Assembly (NCBI GenBank): GCA_035771175.1
Contig: CM069593.1
Span: 23,040,456 to 23,104,455 of the forward strand
From: Paratinospora sagittata
Lineage: Eukaryota; Streptophyta; Magnoliopsida; Ranunculales; Menispermaceae
Direction of reading: 5' to 3'
Length of the DNA: 64,000 nucleotides
Under the pieces are notes generated by a model. The model did no database searches. It worked only from the letters and a program-made list of their open reading frames with translations, and was not told where the DNA came from. The position numbers and the translations under genes are program-made. Shown here piece by piece: positions 16,051 through 28,535 of this stretch (position 1 is the stretch's first letter; the number at the start of each line of letters is the position of its first letter).

Positions 16051-17869
16051 TAAGGTTCCAAGAAGTTCTCTAGAAAAATGGACCTTCTCTTGGAATGTTC
16101 CACAGATAGAGACCTATATAGTGTCCACTTTATGATTATGAGTCAAGAAGACCTCTATAGGTTTGTCATAAAAGGAAGATATATAGTGAATACGGAGATG
16201 GATATAATAAGGATATCCATACATACTCCCAACACTATTTATCTTTTCTTAGTAGCTTAGTTGGTTAAGAAACTGAATATAAGTAAGGTTGAGGTCTAGA
16301 TTTTAAATTTAAACCTGAGCGTATCTTAATTTATTCATCCTTATTAAGAGGATTAGCTCAAATACCTATGTCATATCTGAGTTCAAAAAAATTAGTGTCA
16401 CCCAAAAAAAAAAATAAAGACATTTTCAAAATGCTTGAAAATTGGTAATAATAATAATAATAAAGACACTCTACCTTTTGAAATTCTAATATCCTGACCA
16501 TTGCATCTATCTCCTCATAAAAGAACTAATATTAGGGTAATATATGCATTAATTACATATAGGTTTGATAAAGGAGGTTATTGATACACTCCGAACGATG
16601 AGGGATGTTCTTCAAAATCACTACTGAAAGTTCCATGAAATTATTCCTAAAATATTAGAGTCAAAAGTAACTGATTGAATTAATTGTGATGTGATCTGAA
16701 GCGCTTTTATTTTATCCCCCACACCACACATGCGGGTGTCTGTATTAGAACCAGGTTTCAAAATTTCAAATCCCATGGCCCCACTCTAAGGCTACCATCA
16801 TTCCAATTTCCAGTAAAACTGATAACGATTGGGTACAGCTCTTTTATTTATTTATTTATTTTTTTAAATGTTAAAGTGACATTTTTAATTGATATTAACA
16901 TAAGCAATTTTTATCAATTCATCGTTATAAATTATATTGAATCATGTACATTTATACATAATTTTAAAAAATTTAATAGTATATTAAATGTGATTTTAAT
17001 TTTTTATGGATGTTATGTAGAAATATCAAGTGTAACACAACTCAAAATATGATAAATACTATTGCTAAAAAATTTAAATAGATTTTTGCTAGTGTTTTTA
17101 TAGAGTTGTCAAATTGCCCGTCAGTCATAGAAGACAAGTTTGATATTTCAAGAAATTATGACTTATATTTTGTTTTTTTTTTAAAAAAAAAAAATCATTG
17201 ATGGTCCCCAACTTTATATATGTAAAATGAATTTTGTAATCAAAGAAAAAAAAATTGATATGACGTAGAATGAAAACTATAGTTGATTACTTTTACCATT
17301 TGATTACTATTGAAAAATGTTTGTTAAGTCGTTGCAGAATTAATGTGAAGTACAAAAAAATGAGCGTTGATCACGGATAAGGTCCATAACAGAGGTGTAA
17401 GCTAACCCAATAAATCGGATTGAACCGAACACAACTTGACGAGTGAGGTTAAGTTGATCTAAGTATTTGAATTGAGTTGAATTTAAAAATTACAACCCGA
17501 ACGATTTAGATTGAGTCGTCGTTGAAACTCTTGGAACCCAACCCAAAGCAAACCTAACATTAATTCTAAAATCCCTTGGTCCTCTAAAACTAGAAGATAT
17601 CAAAACTATCAACATTTCCAAAAGCTTCAAATCCAAATCGCAACACCTTTCTCGCCTTCTATGTAAAACCTCTCAATCTTTTTTCCTTTTTGTTTCTTTT
17701 TCTTCTTTGATCCGCTTTCTCTTCTTCATTTCTTCTTTTGCATTTCCTCTTCTTCTTTCTTTGTGTTTCTTTTTGAAACAGTTTGTAGATAAGAGTAGGT
17801 ACAATAGAAAGAGAGCAGATAAAAGAAGAAGACAACTTGAGGAAGAAGAAAGAAGAAGAACAACTTTAC

Positions 17870-18054
17870 TGTTACTGTATTAATCACTCTCTAAAAATAG
17901 AATATAGACACCTCTAGCTTATATAGAGGATTCTATAATTAACTGGACATGTGTCAATTATACATTGGAGGATCTAGATCTAAACCACACCTGAGCAAAC
18001 TCAGGTTACATAGCTTAACCACAGTTTAATGGATTAATCGTGGTTTCACTAACA
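17870..18054 (-). repeat. 3' LTR of the copia element
   Basis: The minus-strand start TGTTAGTGAAACC at 18054 follows a polypurine tract directly. The left boundary at 17870 (TG on the plus strand) is the best guess; 17876 is an alternative. About 140 bp align with 21040-21180. Confidence 0.7.
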
Positions 18055-18099
18055 ACCCCCCACAAGTTCACTGGGGGAAGGTACCACAGTAAGCTTGGG

Positions 18100-18453
18100 T
18101 CAAAGATTAAGGAAACGTGATGTAGGTAGCACCTTTGTCATGGCATTAGCAAGTTCATCCTCATAAGGCGTATAGTGAATAATCAAAGTGTTATTGACAA
18201 TTCGTTCCCGAATAAAGTGATAATCAATTTCTACATGCTTTGTGCGAGCATGAAGAACGAGATTAGCTGCAAAGTAGGTGACACTAACATTATCATATAA
18301 CAGCAACGGTGGAGAAGGAAGTATAATATGAAGTTCTTGAATAATATATTCAAGCCACTCAATTTCAGCTACACCATTTGCCAAGCTTCGATATTCGGAC
18401 TCGACGCTAAAGAGAGAAACCACCTTTTGTTTAGAAGAAGACCATGAGATCAA
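18100..18453 (-). pseudogene. Copia RNase H domain fragment
   Basis: An open 117-codon stretch reads ISWSSSKQKVVSLFSVESEY, followed by a KHVEIDYHFIRERI segment and a C-terminal ELANAMTK. This is the familiar end of copia polyproteins, where the RNase H removes the RNA strand during reverse transcription. It lies immediately before the 3' LTR as expected. It is not linked in frame to the upstream RT piece. Confidence 0.85.
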
Positions 18454-18821
18454 GTTCTAGCCAAGGAAAACACAGTACCCACTCGTGCTATGACGGTCAT
18501 CCATGCAACTAGCCCAATTGGTATCAGTATCGTAATAAAGAGAGAGATTCGAAGATGCCTACAAAACCAGTCCATAGTTCAAAATAGCACGGAGATAGTG
18601 CAATATACGTTTCATCGCTTACCAGTGTGTAAAGGTTCCGCATGAAGAAACTGGCACACCTTGTTGACTGTAAAACTAATATCAGGTTACTGCAAAACTA
18701 ATGTCAGGTCGTGTCAAGGTGCAGTATTGAAAAGCTCCAACTATAAATTGATAAGTAGTCGGGTCATCCAATGGTACACCATCATAGAGAAATAAGGTAG
18801 AAGCCGAAGACATTGGAGAAT

Positions 18822-19446
18822 CTAGGGTTTGGAATACCACATATCAGCCCGTTTTAGGACGTCCATAATATATTTGGATTGGCATAGATGCAAGGACGAA
18901 GAAGTGGCATGAACTTGAATACCCAAAAAATAACTGAGAGTGCCCAAGTCTTTGAGGGCAAAGACTTCATTAAACATATCAATGAGTTGCGAAACAACAA
19001 CAGTGTTACTCCCTGTGACAATTATATCATCAACATAGACGAGAACGATAAGGGTAACCGATGAAAAGTGAAGCACAAACATAGATGCATCTGCTCTTGA
19101 GGCATGAAATCCCCAAGTAAACAACTGAGAACTCAATTTGGTATCCCATGCCCTGGGAGATTGCTTTAACCCATAGATACAAAAGATGGTGAGAAGCTAG
19201 GTACCCTGGGGGCTACTTCACATATACTTCCTCACCATTAAGGAAAGCATTATGCACATCAAGTTGCCGAATAATCCAACTACGAGATAAAACAATAGTG
19301 AGAACAACTTCATGGAAAAGAATAGAACCATGCGGATTGTGTTTGATCTTAAAGACCCATTTGCACCCTATAACCCATTGTCTTTGTGGTCTAGGAACCA
19401 AAGACCAAGTGGAATTACGTGACAACACATTCAGCTCATCCTCCAT
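18822..19446 (-). pseudogene. Copia reverse transcriptase fragments
   Basis: Two open pieces: 19213-19446 with RNSTWSLVPRP, IGCKWVFKIKHNPHG and RQLDVHNAFLNGE, and 18822-19136 with RADASMFV, VLVYVDDIIVTGSN and LKDLGTLSYFLGI. YVDD is the copia catalytic box. A gap with stops between 19137 and 19212 disrupts the frame, so no active polymerase is expected. Confidence 0.9.
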
Positions 19447-19568
19447 AGCGGCACGCCACTCACATCATGTCAAGGCTTGTTTCACAGATGATGATTCATG
19501 TTGGGAAGACTCAAGGGAAGTAGAAGTTAAGACTTTAGGGAGAAAGAACCCAGACTTGGATCTAGTTG

Positions 19569-20282
19569 TCATTGGGTGCACATTAGAGGAGTCGGGGGGG
19601 TAATGTATAGCAGAAATGGAAAGGGTTGTAGCAGGTTCATGTTGGGGTGGTGGGGGGACATGGTTGCTGATGGCGTAATAGCAGCAAAAGCGCTCATTGA
19701 AGTAAAAGGAGCAGTGGTTGTGGGCGAGAAAACAAGGGAAAAAGAAGGTATATGAGAGGAAGAAGAAGTGCTAGTAATTGGAGCATCAACTGGCCGAGAG
19801 GATGGAGATGGAAAAATTGGTAGAGATGAGTATTGAGGGGCAGGGGAAGGGTGAGAAGACATGTGGGAGTGAAAGGGAAAAATAGCTTCATGGAAAATAA
19901 CATGCTGAGAGATGTAAAGACGACCCAAAAATGGATCAAGACAGAGATAACCCTTGTGATGTAAACTATAGCCAAGAAAAACACATTGGGTGGAATGAAG
20001 CTCTAGCTTGTGATTATTACAAGGACGAAGAAACGGGTATCATGCACAACCAAAGATGCGAAGATGAGAATAGGTTGGAAGCTTGTTGTAGAGTAGCTCA
20101 TACGAAGACCGATTTGAAGTAACGGGAAAAGGAAGACGATTTATGAGGTAAACACTGGTTAAAAATGCATAAGACAATAAAAAGATAGGAAAGTTGTTAT
20201 GGGCAAGTAATGTGATCCCCATCTCAACCACATGACGATTCTTTTTTTCAACTATGCCATTTTGGGGGGAATGTATGGACAA
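19569..20282 (-). pseudogene. Copia integrase C-terminal part and integrase-RT linker
   Basis: 20040-20282 reads SPQNGIVEKKNRHVVEMG and ends in LRIFGCA, which are copia integrase landmarks. 19569-19928 reads GRLYISQHVIFHEAIFPF followed by a serine/proline-rich linker, which normally separates integrase from RT. The DDE core upstream is not recognisable in 20283-21040. Confidence 0.85.
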
Positions 20283-21039
20283 AAGAGTCTATGGTGAATC
20301 CCATAAAAAGCTAAGATAGGCAAAAAGGGTCAAAATTCCCCACCCTAATCACTTTGAAAGGCTTAATTTTAAAATCAAATTGGGTTTTCACTATTGATTT
20401 AAATTGAAGAAAAAACTTGAGTGCCTCATCTTTAGTTTTAAGCAAATAGATCTATGTGAATATGAAAAAATCATCAATGAAAAGGAGAAAGTAACATGCA
20501 CCAGTAATTGTTAACACAAGATAAGGACCCTAAATATCAGAATGTATTAATTGAATCAGATTTTACAGAAATAGACGAAGACAAACTAAACGGGAGTCAG
20601 CGTCTTTTTGCTACTTGACATGAGTGACAAAAAATTTCTTCAGCATGAACACAAAAATTCATATTACAACTTTTCAAGACATTGGACAAAACACTAACAC
20701 TTAGATGACTAAGGCGACTGTGCCATAGCCACTTATTGGACAAAGTGGAAGAGGAAAGAGCTTTAGTAGAGCATGTGTTTGGAGAGGCCGAGAGAGATTT
20801 GTGGAGAGAATGGGCAAACGGAGTGGACTGAAACTTGTAAAGGCCATGCTCGTTGCTACCCCGATGAAGTACTTGTTATGTTCGCTGATCTTTTACTAAG
20901 AAAAATGATGGGTGAAATTCAACACAAGTGTTATTATCATAACCGAAATGTGAAACACTTACAAGTTGTTTAGAGACAAGAGGTGTATGTAAAACATTAT
21001 ATAGAGTGGTAATGCTTATTTTGACATTAAATTATTATT

Positions 21040-21180
21040 TTATAATAGAAGATTATCATATAACTAACTGGACATGTGTCAATTATACATTAGAGGATTT
21101 AGATCTAAACCATACCTGAGCAAACTCAGGTTACTCAGCTTAACCACAAGTCCAATGGATTAATCGTAATTTCACTAACA
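21040..21180 (-). repeat. 5' LTR remnant of the copia element
   Basis: This matches the left LTR over about 140 bp, ending TTTCACTAACA at 21180. The inner part of the LTR, and any tRNA primer-binding site, is not recognisable at 20980-21040, so this copy is truncated or diverged. Confidence 0.7.
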
Positions 21181-21447
21181 CTTTTTCTTTCTAGGCATTT
21201 TTTTATATTTTATTACTTTTAAAATTTAAGTCATCTTGAAAAAAAAAAAAAAAAAATCCCAGGGATTGGAATATGAATCCAAAAAAGATTACACTTTCAA
21301 TGGAGCATGTCCCATCAGAAGTCAAAAACATTAAATTAACGAGAAGATGTATTGAATGAAAACTTGGAGATAGCATAGCCTTAATAATTAAGAAGTTGAT
21401 CACCGACCACAATTAGGAGGGGAAGGAATGAAGCATTTGAGGATAAA

Positions 21448-21575
21448 ATGGTGGGGTCTATCCGTACCAAAGAAGATTGAGGTCGCCATTAATGGTGGAA
21501 TTAAGCAGACCCGACCAGCTTAGTACTCTGGACTGGGTAGTTATTTTGGGAGCCCCACACGCCTAAGACTCTTGG
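21448..21575 (+). other. Possible diverged 5S rRNA-like sequence
   Basis: 21513-21570 contains AATTAAGCAG, TTAGTACTCTGGACTGGGT and TTTTGGGAGCCCC. These run parallel to the 5S rRNA internal promoter phrases GTTAAGC, AGTACT-GGATGGGTGA and TGGGAAGTCC in the same order and at about the right spacing. The first 60 bases match poorly, and the strict A and C boxes are altered, so it would not be a working gene. It could be a 5S-derived SINE head or chance. It is clearly more GC-rich than its surroundings. Confidence 0.3.
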
Positions 21576-21650
21576 GGCAGGGCGGCAGGACCGGCAAGTC
21601 GTAACCTTTTCTTCAAATCTTAATGAAAATATTTTTTTTTTTTTTTTTTA

Positions 21651-21978
21651 AGAGTAATGCTATATTTATTAGGATAGCACCAGCTCACTTCTTTTGAATT
21701 TTTGTTAAATTATATGTGACATGATTTAATGTAATTAAAAAATAACAAAGTTGCAAGTGCAACTACATTTTCAGTGTTTATTGAAATGTATAATTCATTC
21801 ATATTCAATAGTATTAATAGGATTGTAATTATATTTATAGTTATAATTTTTATGATTAAATTAATATATATATATTTTTAAGAGTAATGACATATTTATT
21901 AGGATAGCACCGTCTCAACACTTTTGAATTTTTGGTAAATTAGATGTGACATGATTTAATGTAATTAAAAAATAACAA
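21651..21978 (+). repeat. Pair of 98-bp direct repeats
   Basis: 21651-21748 and 21881-21978 are the same length and begin AGAGTAATG. They share ATATTTATTAGGATAGCACC and end GATTTAATGTAATTAAAAAA plus TAACAA. The 132 bp between them is AT-rich. They could be ends of a small direct-repeat element or a local duplication; there is no coding content. Confidence 0.7.
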
Positions 21979-22339
21979 GAAACTTAAATGATAAACTTGA
22001 TTGTCGTATTTTTACATTTTAGTCCCTTGTATTATCCTAAAACTATGTATTAAGGTGACATAATTTACACTGCACTAGGCATAACTCAACACCAATCTCA
22101 TATATATATTTTTTAGTAAAAGCACTAATTAATGTTTGACAACACTATAAACCAACCAATTAAGAAACTTCATTTTGCCTTGCTTATTGCGCCAACCCCA
22201 AAACAAAAGCTCTTTTGTTCTTCTTCACCAGCTGGAACGCAGTACTTCCATTCTTTCAACCACATTAACTGATCTACAAAATTATTCTTGTAAAGTACAT
22301 TATATTTATATATATATTATAAAAAATGCTAAAGTAACG

Positions 22340-22450
22340 TTTAAAATACACATTTAAAATATATATTACCTTAAATCATATATTAACATATGATTTAAGA
22401 TAATTCAATGATATATTTAGACAATGTATATTTTAAATGTACATATTAAA
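22340..22450. mobile_element. Short AT-rich inverted-repeat (MITE-like) hairpin
   Basis: The left arm has ACATTTAAAATATATATTA followed by CTTAAATCATAT. The right arm has ATATGATTTAAG, then, after a 19-nt insertion, TGTATATTTTAAATGT. The arms can pair into a long imperfect hairpin. It is non-coding and extremely AT-rich. Confidence 0.5.
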
Positions 22451-23552
22451 TATTAATATAATATTATTCATATTTTATTTACTTCGGATAGAATCAATTA
22501 AGAATAACCCACTCAAGATGACATTAGAATGCCTAAAAAGAATTTTTCAAAATCCAAAGTATATTTGTCACTAAGCTAAATATAAAAATCCCCTTTCAAA
22601 AAAAAAATAAAGAAAATTTTGTTGAGAGAGGTTCCTATTTTAACGTCTGACAGTAATATCGAGTTTAAGTAAATTAGTTTAGCGGTAAAATAGAAAGAGA
22701 ATACTGCTTAACCACAGTAATCTCGATAACAAAAAAAAGTCCAAGAACACAAAATCTAATGACTATTTAAAATCCCTAATAAATTAATTAGGTAAGTTAT
22801 TGGGAGAGGCAAAAAGGCCCACAAGAAGCGTATCTTTTTCTCTACTTTTCTTTATCCCATAAAAAAAAGTAGAGATTGTTGCGACAGGCCATTATTGTCT
22901 CTGGGAAATCTATGATTTGATTCATGAATATCCATCTAACCCCCAAAAGGTCTAAAGACAAAAAAGAAAAAGGAAAAAAAACAAGATGGATCTTCCCGGC
23001 CATTTGTATCTGGTTGTCTATGCCACAAGCCAAGGCACCATTAATTAACTTGAAGCTTATAACAAGAGTAGACTCAATGGACGAAGTTTACGTCATCATA
23101 AAATCGGAACAAGGATGATATGAATATTAACGTTATTTTTTAATACTGAAAATTAATTTTTTTATATATATTTTAAGAATGTATATACATATAGAGATGT
23201 CGTGCAATACACATATATTTTTAAAATATCAAAAAAAATCAGGTGTCAGAGTAAGAAAAATTGTACAAAATCAACTTGAATCCATTGAGAAAGTAAAATA
23301 GTAAAATAAGGTCCTCATTATTGTATTAAAATACAGCTATAGATACAAACCAACTTCACTAAATTAGCAAATACTATTGTTACTACAAGATAAGTACTGA
23401 TCACTAACTAGGAAAGTAAAAACAACGAGAACCTATATTCAATAGAAGCAGAGGACCAGCTTTAAAATCCCAATGCCCTTCTTCTTCCTTATATAAATCT
23501 TCTAAAAATGTTGTCTTGAAAGGGCTTAAAAATTGTTGCATCCACCCATTCA

Positions 23553-23828
23553 TCAGGCCTCAGAACTTTCTCCAGAATTGTAAGTGCTTGGTGATGGAGT
23601 TGATGAGAAAAATGAGCTTTCAGTACTGCTTTTGCTACTGCTCTCTTGCTCCTCCATCCTTCCTTGATCTTCTTCCTCTGCCTTTGAAGCCAATCTCTTG
23701 ATGCAATTCACACACTCCCTAATTATTTTAGCCTTTATCTGCCCTCTTTCAGGAGGAAGCTTGACCCTTCTCTTCTGTTGAGCAGCAAGAGCTGTTGCAT
23801 TTTCCCCTTTCTTACCTTGACCAGACAT
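23553..23828 (-). CDS. Small plant protein with PPxRGxIKAxI motif (91 aa), function unknown
   Basis: Single exon of 91 residues, ATG at 23826-23828. The basic N-terminal half contains KRRVKLPPERGQIKAKI (19-35), then CVNCIKRLAS. The C-terminal half is acidic and serine-rich with no membrane segment or signal peptide. A second gene at 39442-39726 has PPKRGLIKARI at the same place, so the motif is under constraint and both are real genes rather than chance frames. Short plant-specific proteins with this motif exist, but I know no function for them. A TATA box lies 133-141 bp upstream of the ATG. Basic residues near the motif could serve nuclear localisation or nucleic-acid binding; that is inference. 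Confidence 0.8.
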   Translation of the reverse strand: MSGQGKKGENATALAAQQKRRVKLPPERGQIKAKIIRECVNCIKRLASKAEEEDQGRMEEQESSSKSSTESSFFSSTPSPSTYNSGESSEA

Positions 23829-23960
23829 GATTCAAGCTTAGAAAAAAAAAAAAGAAAATTACAAGATCAAGTTAAGACAGAGAATGACCCCTTCTTTTAG
23901 AAAAAAAAAAAAAAAGAAAATTGTTGTATCTATGGATAAGTGTTGCACTGAGTTTACAAG

Positions 23961-23969
23961 TATATATAG
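23961..23969 (-). promoter_or_regulatory. TATA box of the 91-aa gene
   Basis: The minus strand reads CTATATATAC about 135 bp upstream of the ATG at 23828. That distance leaves a leader of about 100 nt, typical for a plant gene. Confidence 0.55.
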
Positions 23970-26865
23970 ACAGCTTGAATATGATATGTTGGGGGGGGCC
24001 ACATTAAAGTCAATAGATTCTAGTCTCAGGCTTTCACACTTCCATGTCATGGGTCTCTCTCATTCCTTGTAGAATTAGCTAGCCAACAAAAAGAGAGAAA
24101 AATGCAGGAACCTGGCTTTGACATGATATGGGTGGTGGTGGTGGAGGCGGGCAAATTATATAAGTATGTTTAAGTGTCAATTCAATTCATCAACAAACCT
24201 TGGAATTATTACCTTAATTACATAGACAAGCTCTGTACCTTAAGCTATCCCAGCAGTACTTAAGAGCCCATGGCCATCACTTTGTGGGTTACCCTACAAA
24301 TGTTACTGTCTCTCACTGAGGGCTCAGGTGAATATAATTGGTAGAGTTTCACCCAATTGCTTACTTGAAACAGCACAGATTGTCTGCCAATAATTTATCC
24401 ATATATGTAAAATTCCACCGATGAAGTGCACTTAGTTTGTCATATTGTCCCTAGGATTCATGACACATGTGGGCTCATCTCATCTTCCTTTTTTATTCAA
24501 GAGGAATTAATGAACATATATACCAACGTTGAAATCATGCCCATATATATCAGGCAAATTGCTCATGAAAAGCCGCATATATAATTCATAAACTAACTAC
24601 TGTTTGATTTTGCTTTATTTATAAGATCCCCCCTTTGGAAATTTTCAAATTATTTATATACAAGTTCCTAATTCAACAAAGAAGGTGACAGCTAAATCAA
24701 TACCTTAGATTTAGAGTTATCTTTAATTATTTATATACAAGTTCCTAATAATGAGTTGAAGAAAAAACGAATGAAGTCCAAATTCCAAGTCTTAAGATAC
24801 TCTTATCACGTGTGATCAGAGATAACAAGTCGTTCTCTGTGGCCCGCTAGATTTCACGTTCATGCATAGCTCCATTCAATTTCTTAATTATTAAGAAAAA
24901 AAACAAGTTAATGAACAAATCAGAAATAAATATTCAGAAAAGTGAGAGCCAATAAGATTTTATTCATGCAAAAAAGTGGTGCACTAAATGCAATTTTAGA
25001 TATGCTGGGTGTCATGTGTGGATCTCATCATGCCAGACAACATTTATTTTGCTTTAAGGTCAAAAACATTTATTTCTTTTGTTAGCAAAGTAAGTTTCAA
25101 AGTGATGGCAGAAATGCAAGCTAGCTTTGTGAAAAGACTAGCTAATTAATTAATTAAAGTTAAGAAAACAAGTGCCAGCCATGGAATATAATCTTTGGAC
25201 TATTATTTTAAATGGGTTATGAATTGAATTTTTTCTTTAGGTTTGTTGTCATCTTCTTCTTCTTGATCTTGACCTCAAAATAACATATCTAACTAAGAAA
25301 TTTTTTTTTCTTTTTTATTTAAAATCAGTAGCTCTTAGATACCGCCAATATATTAATAGATGATATAAGTCTTGTTTTAAACTCTTTACCTCAGAAGAAT
25401 TGGGAATATTTGTCCGTAACCAGTGACTTGGTTGCCAAGCCACCATTGTATATATGTATATATATATATCAAAGAGTAACTAATAATTTTTTTTTAAAAA
25501 AAGGGCATGGGCTTTTCATTATTTAAACAGGATACAAAGAATTTTATTTTATTATTTAAAATTTACTTTAATTTACAGCTAACACTTTTAATGGGGAATT
25601 GACCACCAGATCTTATCTTCTTAAGAACGCAATTGTCAAAGTTACATTGACTTTCTAACGACTTAATTAGGTAATTACACACGAGATATTGTCTCAACTG
25701 CCACCACGCACGCGTGCATCTTATAATTACCTCATCTACACGTGATTGAAATGTCATTAATTAATTATTTCATGTAAGAGAAAGAATAACAAGGTAAATA
25801 TAATTAAACAACTTTAATCAACTTAGAGATCAAGTAGATTATTCTAAAGTGCATGCATCTGGCTTGAGTAAAGCATATAGTGTAAAGATGATTTTTTTCT
25901 ATTTTGTATCAAAAAGTTTTATTAATTAATGGTAATATTTCAAGTAATTAACGCATTATATATATAACAAGTTTACAACATCCATATGAAATTTTTGGAT
26001 TACTTTTAATAAAATAAATTGTATAAAATTAGATATTAATTTTTCTTTCCAATAATTATAAATTAAAATGGTTAATTAATAATTTTTATTTTTTTTCATA
26101 TCAATCACATTATTCATATTTAAATGCAGAAAACGTTTATTAATTGCCTCACATGCCAAAATACACAGGTCAGAAGATTGAACTTGACTTTAGCCAATTT
26201 TATTCATAAAATTGGCACGTGGTCTAAATCATGATCATTATCATTAGATTTTTCTTGTGGCCAAAGGAAAATTCAATTGTTCAAATCAATCTTATCTTGA
26301 AAAACTTATTAGCATTATTTTTTTTTTAAAGAAAAACTTATTTGCATTAAAAAATATGTTCTCTTTCATGGGTTGGGTTCGGCCAAATACAAACCTAATC
26401 TAGTTAAATCGAGCTAAAATATTTGTAATAATTCAATAACTTTAGATTGCTTTAGGCCGGGTTGATGTGGTTGGTTTACTTAATATATAGATTATAAAAT
26501 TACATAATTTATTTAATTTATGAATTCTAAATATTATTTTAGAAAAATATTTTTAAGTTAAATGTGAATATATTAAAATAGTTAATAAGATGATTTATTT
26601 CATATTATTTTTATAATAAAATTTTAAATGATTTAATTATGAGAAGTAATTATAGTGAAAATGATGAAGAGGTGTAATATTATTACTTTTAATTAGTTCG
26701 GATTAGGTTAGATTTATTCTGGTTTCATTTCATTTTCCTAATACGTCTCCTCATTTCTCTCCCTCGTACTTGTTTTACATTTTCATTCCTAAAATTGGCA
26801 CGTGGTCAAAAGATGATGATTATCTTTATTTTGAGGTCAGGGAGGTATAGATATGATAGATAAAT

Positions 26866-27334
26866 ATAAATATTTTGTGCTTTAATCGGATGATGATAGA
26901 TATGGAAATATAACCAAAACAGAGAATCATGCCTTGTCAATCTTCTAAGATATGCTAACCATGTATATATAGATTTTTACTTTGACTTTGATTAAATTAC
27001 TGAATAAAAACAAAGATCATAAATTGATAGGAGATGCATTGATATACAAAGAATCTTAGGAGATTTGATAGGAGATGCATTGATATACAAAGAATCTTAT
27101 AAAAATCTCCTATCAATTTATTTCCTCTTTATGATCTTTATACGCATTGATAGGAGATGCATTGATTAATCAGTAATTTAATCAAAGTCAAAGTAAAAAT
27201 CTTTATATACATAAAAATTTATATATACATGGTTAGCATATCTTAAAAGACTGACAAGAGATTAAAAGAATGATTCTCTGTTTTGGTTTTATTTCCATAT
27301 CTATCATCATCCGATTAAAGCACAAAATATTTAT
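26866..27334. mobile_element. 469-bp foldback element
   Basis: The outer ends ATAAATATTTTGTGC (26866) and GCACAAAATATTTAT (27334) are perfect inverted partners. Pairing continues through AATCGGATGATGATAGATAT, CCAAAACAGAGAATCAT, ATATGCTAACCATG and TACTTTGACTTTGATTAAAT, giving arms of about 200 bp. The middle holds repeated GATAGGAGATGCATTGAT units at about 27028, 27069 and 27147, in direct orientation. No coding frame or clear target-site duplication was found. Transcription would give a long double-stranded hairpin. Confidence 0.85.
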
Positions 27335-28399
27335 GTTTTTTTTTTTTTTTTTTTTTTTATCATACAAAAGATTTCTGTATTAACAAACACATTGTTAAAA
27401 GCATTGAATACTATATCCCATCAATTTTCTCATCAGTAATTTTTAATTTTTTGTATTTTTATGTTTTTTTGCAAGATTTTTTTTTTTTTTTCCACATCTC
27501 TCTTTTATTTCAATTATTATTGAATTATTTGAACGAGGATGTTATGTTTTAATGTCACTCAACAACAGTTGATGAATTGCAAGACCGTTGTGGAACCTTC
27601 TTCTGTCAAAATTTTCCATTACATAATCCCAATAAACTAATAAAAAAATAATCATTTTTTAATCTATATTTATATTATTTAATATTTATTAACGATGTGT
27701 TGCTTTTATCATAATCCCAATAATATCATTTCTTATCTATTAGAAATTTTAATTTTCAACCCATGTTATAAACATTTAACTGGCATTTTTAGAATAATAA
27801 AAATCTAACCAACCCACTTTTTCAGTTTTCACCTTTTTTCTGAATATTTGTTTTAACTGATGAGACTTAATCTTTTACACACCTTTGAGACAAATCCTTA
27901 ACACACTCTCCTTCTCTTCTCTTGAAGGCTTCCCAATGCCTAAAGATAAGAAGGATCAATAGAAGCAATTTGACATATTTTCTTAAATAAATATTTAAAA
28001 AATTACACGACTTTTATCGAAATATTGATTATCTTTGAATTTGTATACTTAGTGGTTAAATCACTTTTAATAAAATCTTTCAAGTTTATTATAAATAAAG
28101 TTGCAAAGCCTTTAAGAATTTATGTTTGTGTTTGTTTGTTCACTGAATAAAAATATGAGTAGTAAAAGTTTGTTTTAAATAATTATTTAAAAATATAAAA
28201 AAAAATTACATTAAGTATAACCCACTTGTACATTCACTAGTAATCAAATAATAGAATTTGTTCTATACTATTAACAGTATATATTTCCTTTATGCCTAAT
28301 ATGTGTACTATATACATTAATTAAGAAAAATATTGCACTACTGTAACTTATTTATGTACTTATTTAGTATATTTGATTTTACCATCCATTTAACTCTAA

Positions 28400-28535
28400 G
28401 ATATGCAAAGAATCTTGTAAAAATCTCCTATCAATTTATTTCCTCTTTAGGATCTTTGTTTATATTCAGTAAGTTAATCAAAGTCAAAGTAAAAATCTAT
28501 ATATACAGGGTTAGCATATCTTAGAAGATCAGCTT
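28400..28535 (+). mobile_element. Partial copy of the 469-bp foldback element (right arm only)
   Basis: This shares AAAAATCTCCTATCAATTTA, TTCCTCTTTAGGATCTTT, TTAATCAAAGTCAAAGTAAA and GGTTAGCATATCTTA with the right arm of the element 1.1 kb upstream, in the same orientation. The left arm is absent. Confidence 0.7.

Larger units (their letters stand above)
14019..17869. other. Intergenic region upstream of the MAP kinase gene
   Basis: The first few hundred bases hold the kinase promoter and leader, with CT-rich sequence on the minus strand but no clear TATA box. The rest is AT-rich and includes two MITE-like copies (15364-15582, 15805-16050). 16250-16320 resembles part of a tRNA-type promoter too weakly to call. 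A GA-rich stretch at 17810-17860 abuts the copia LTR. No gene was recognised. Confidence 0.6.
17870..21180 (-). mobile_element. Decayed, internally deleted Ty1/copia retrotransposon
   Basis: The two ends share a long LTR segment (GGACATGTGTCAATTATACA, then TGAGCAAACTCAGGTTAC, ending TTTCACTAACA at 18054 and 21180). On the minus strand the order is 5' LTR (right), integrase end, linker, reverse transcriptase, RNase H, a polypurine tract (TTGTGGGGGGT just inside 18055-18065), 3' LTR (left). This is copia order. gag, protease and the integrase core are missing or unrecognisable, which explains the 3.3-kb length. Frames are broken. No clean 5-bp target duplication was found; CTTTT on the right and CTTTA near the left end are only similar. 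Confidence 0.85.

Noticed and set aside
16250..16320. A possible tRNA gene or SINE head (TAGCTTAGTTGG resembles an A box)
   Set aside because: There is no acceptable B box (GGTTCRANNCC) at the correct distance and no cloverleaf could be drawn.
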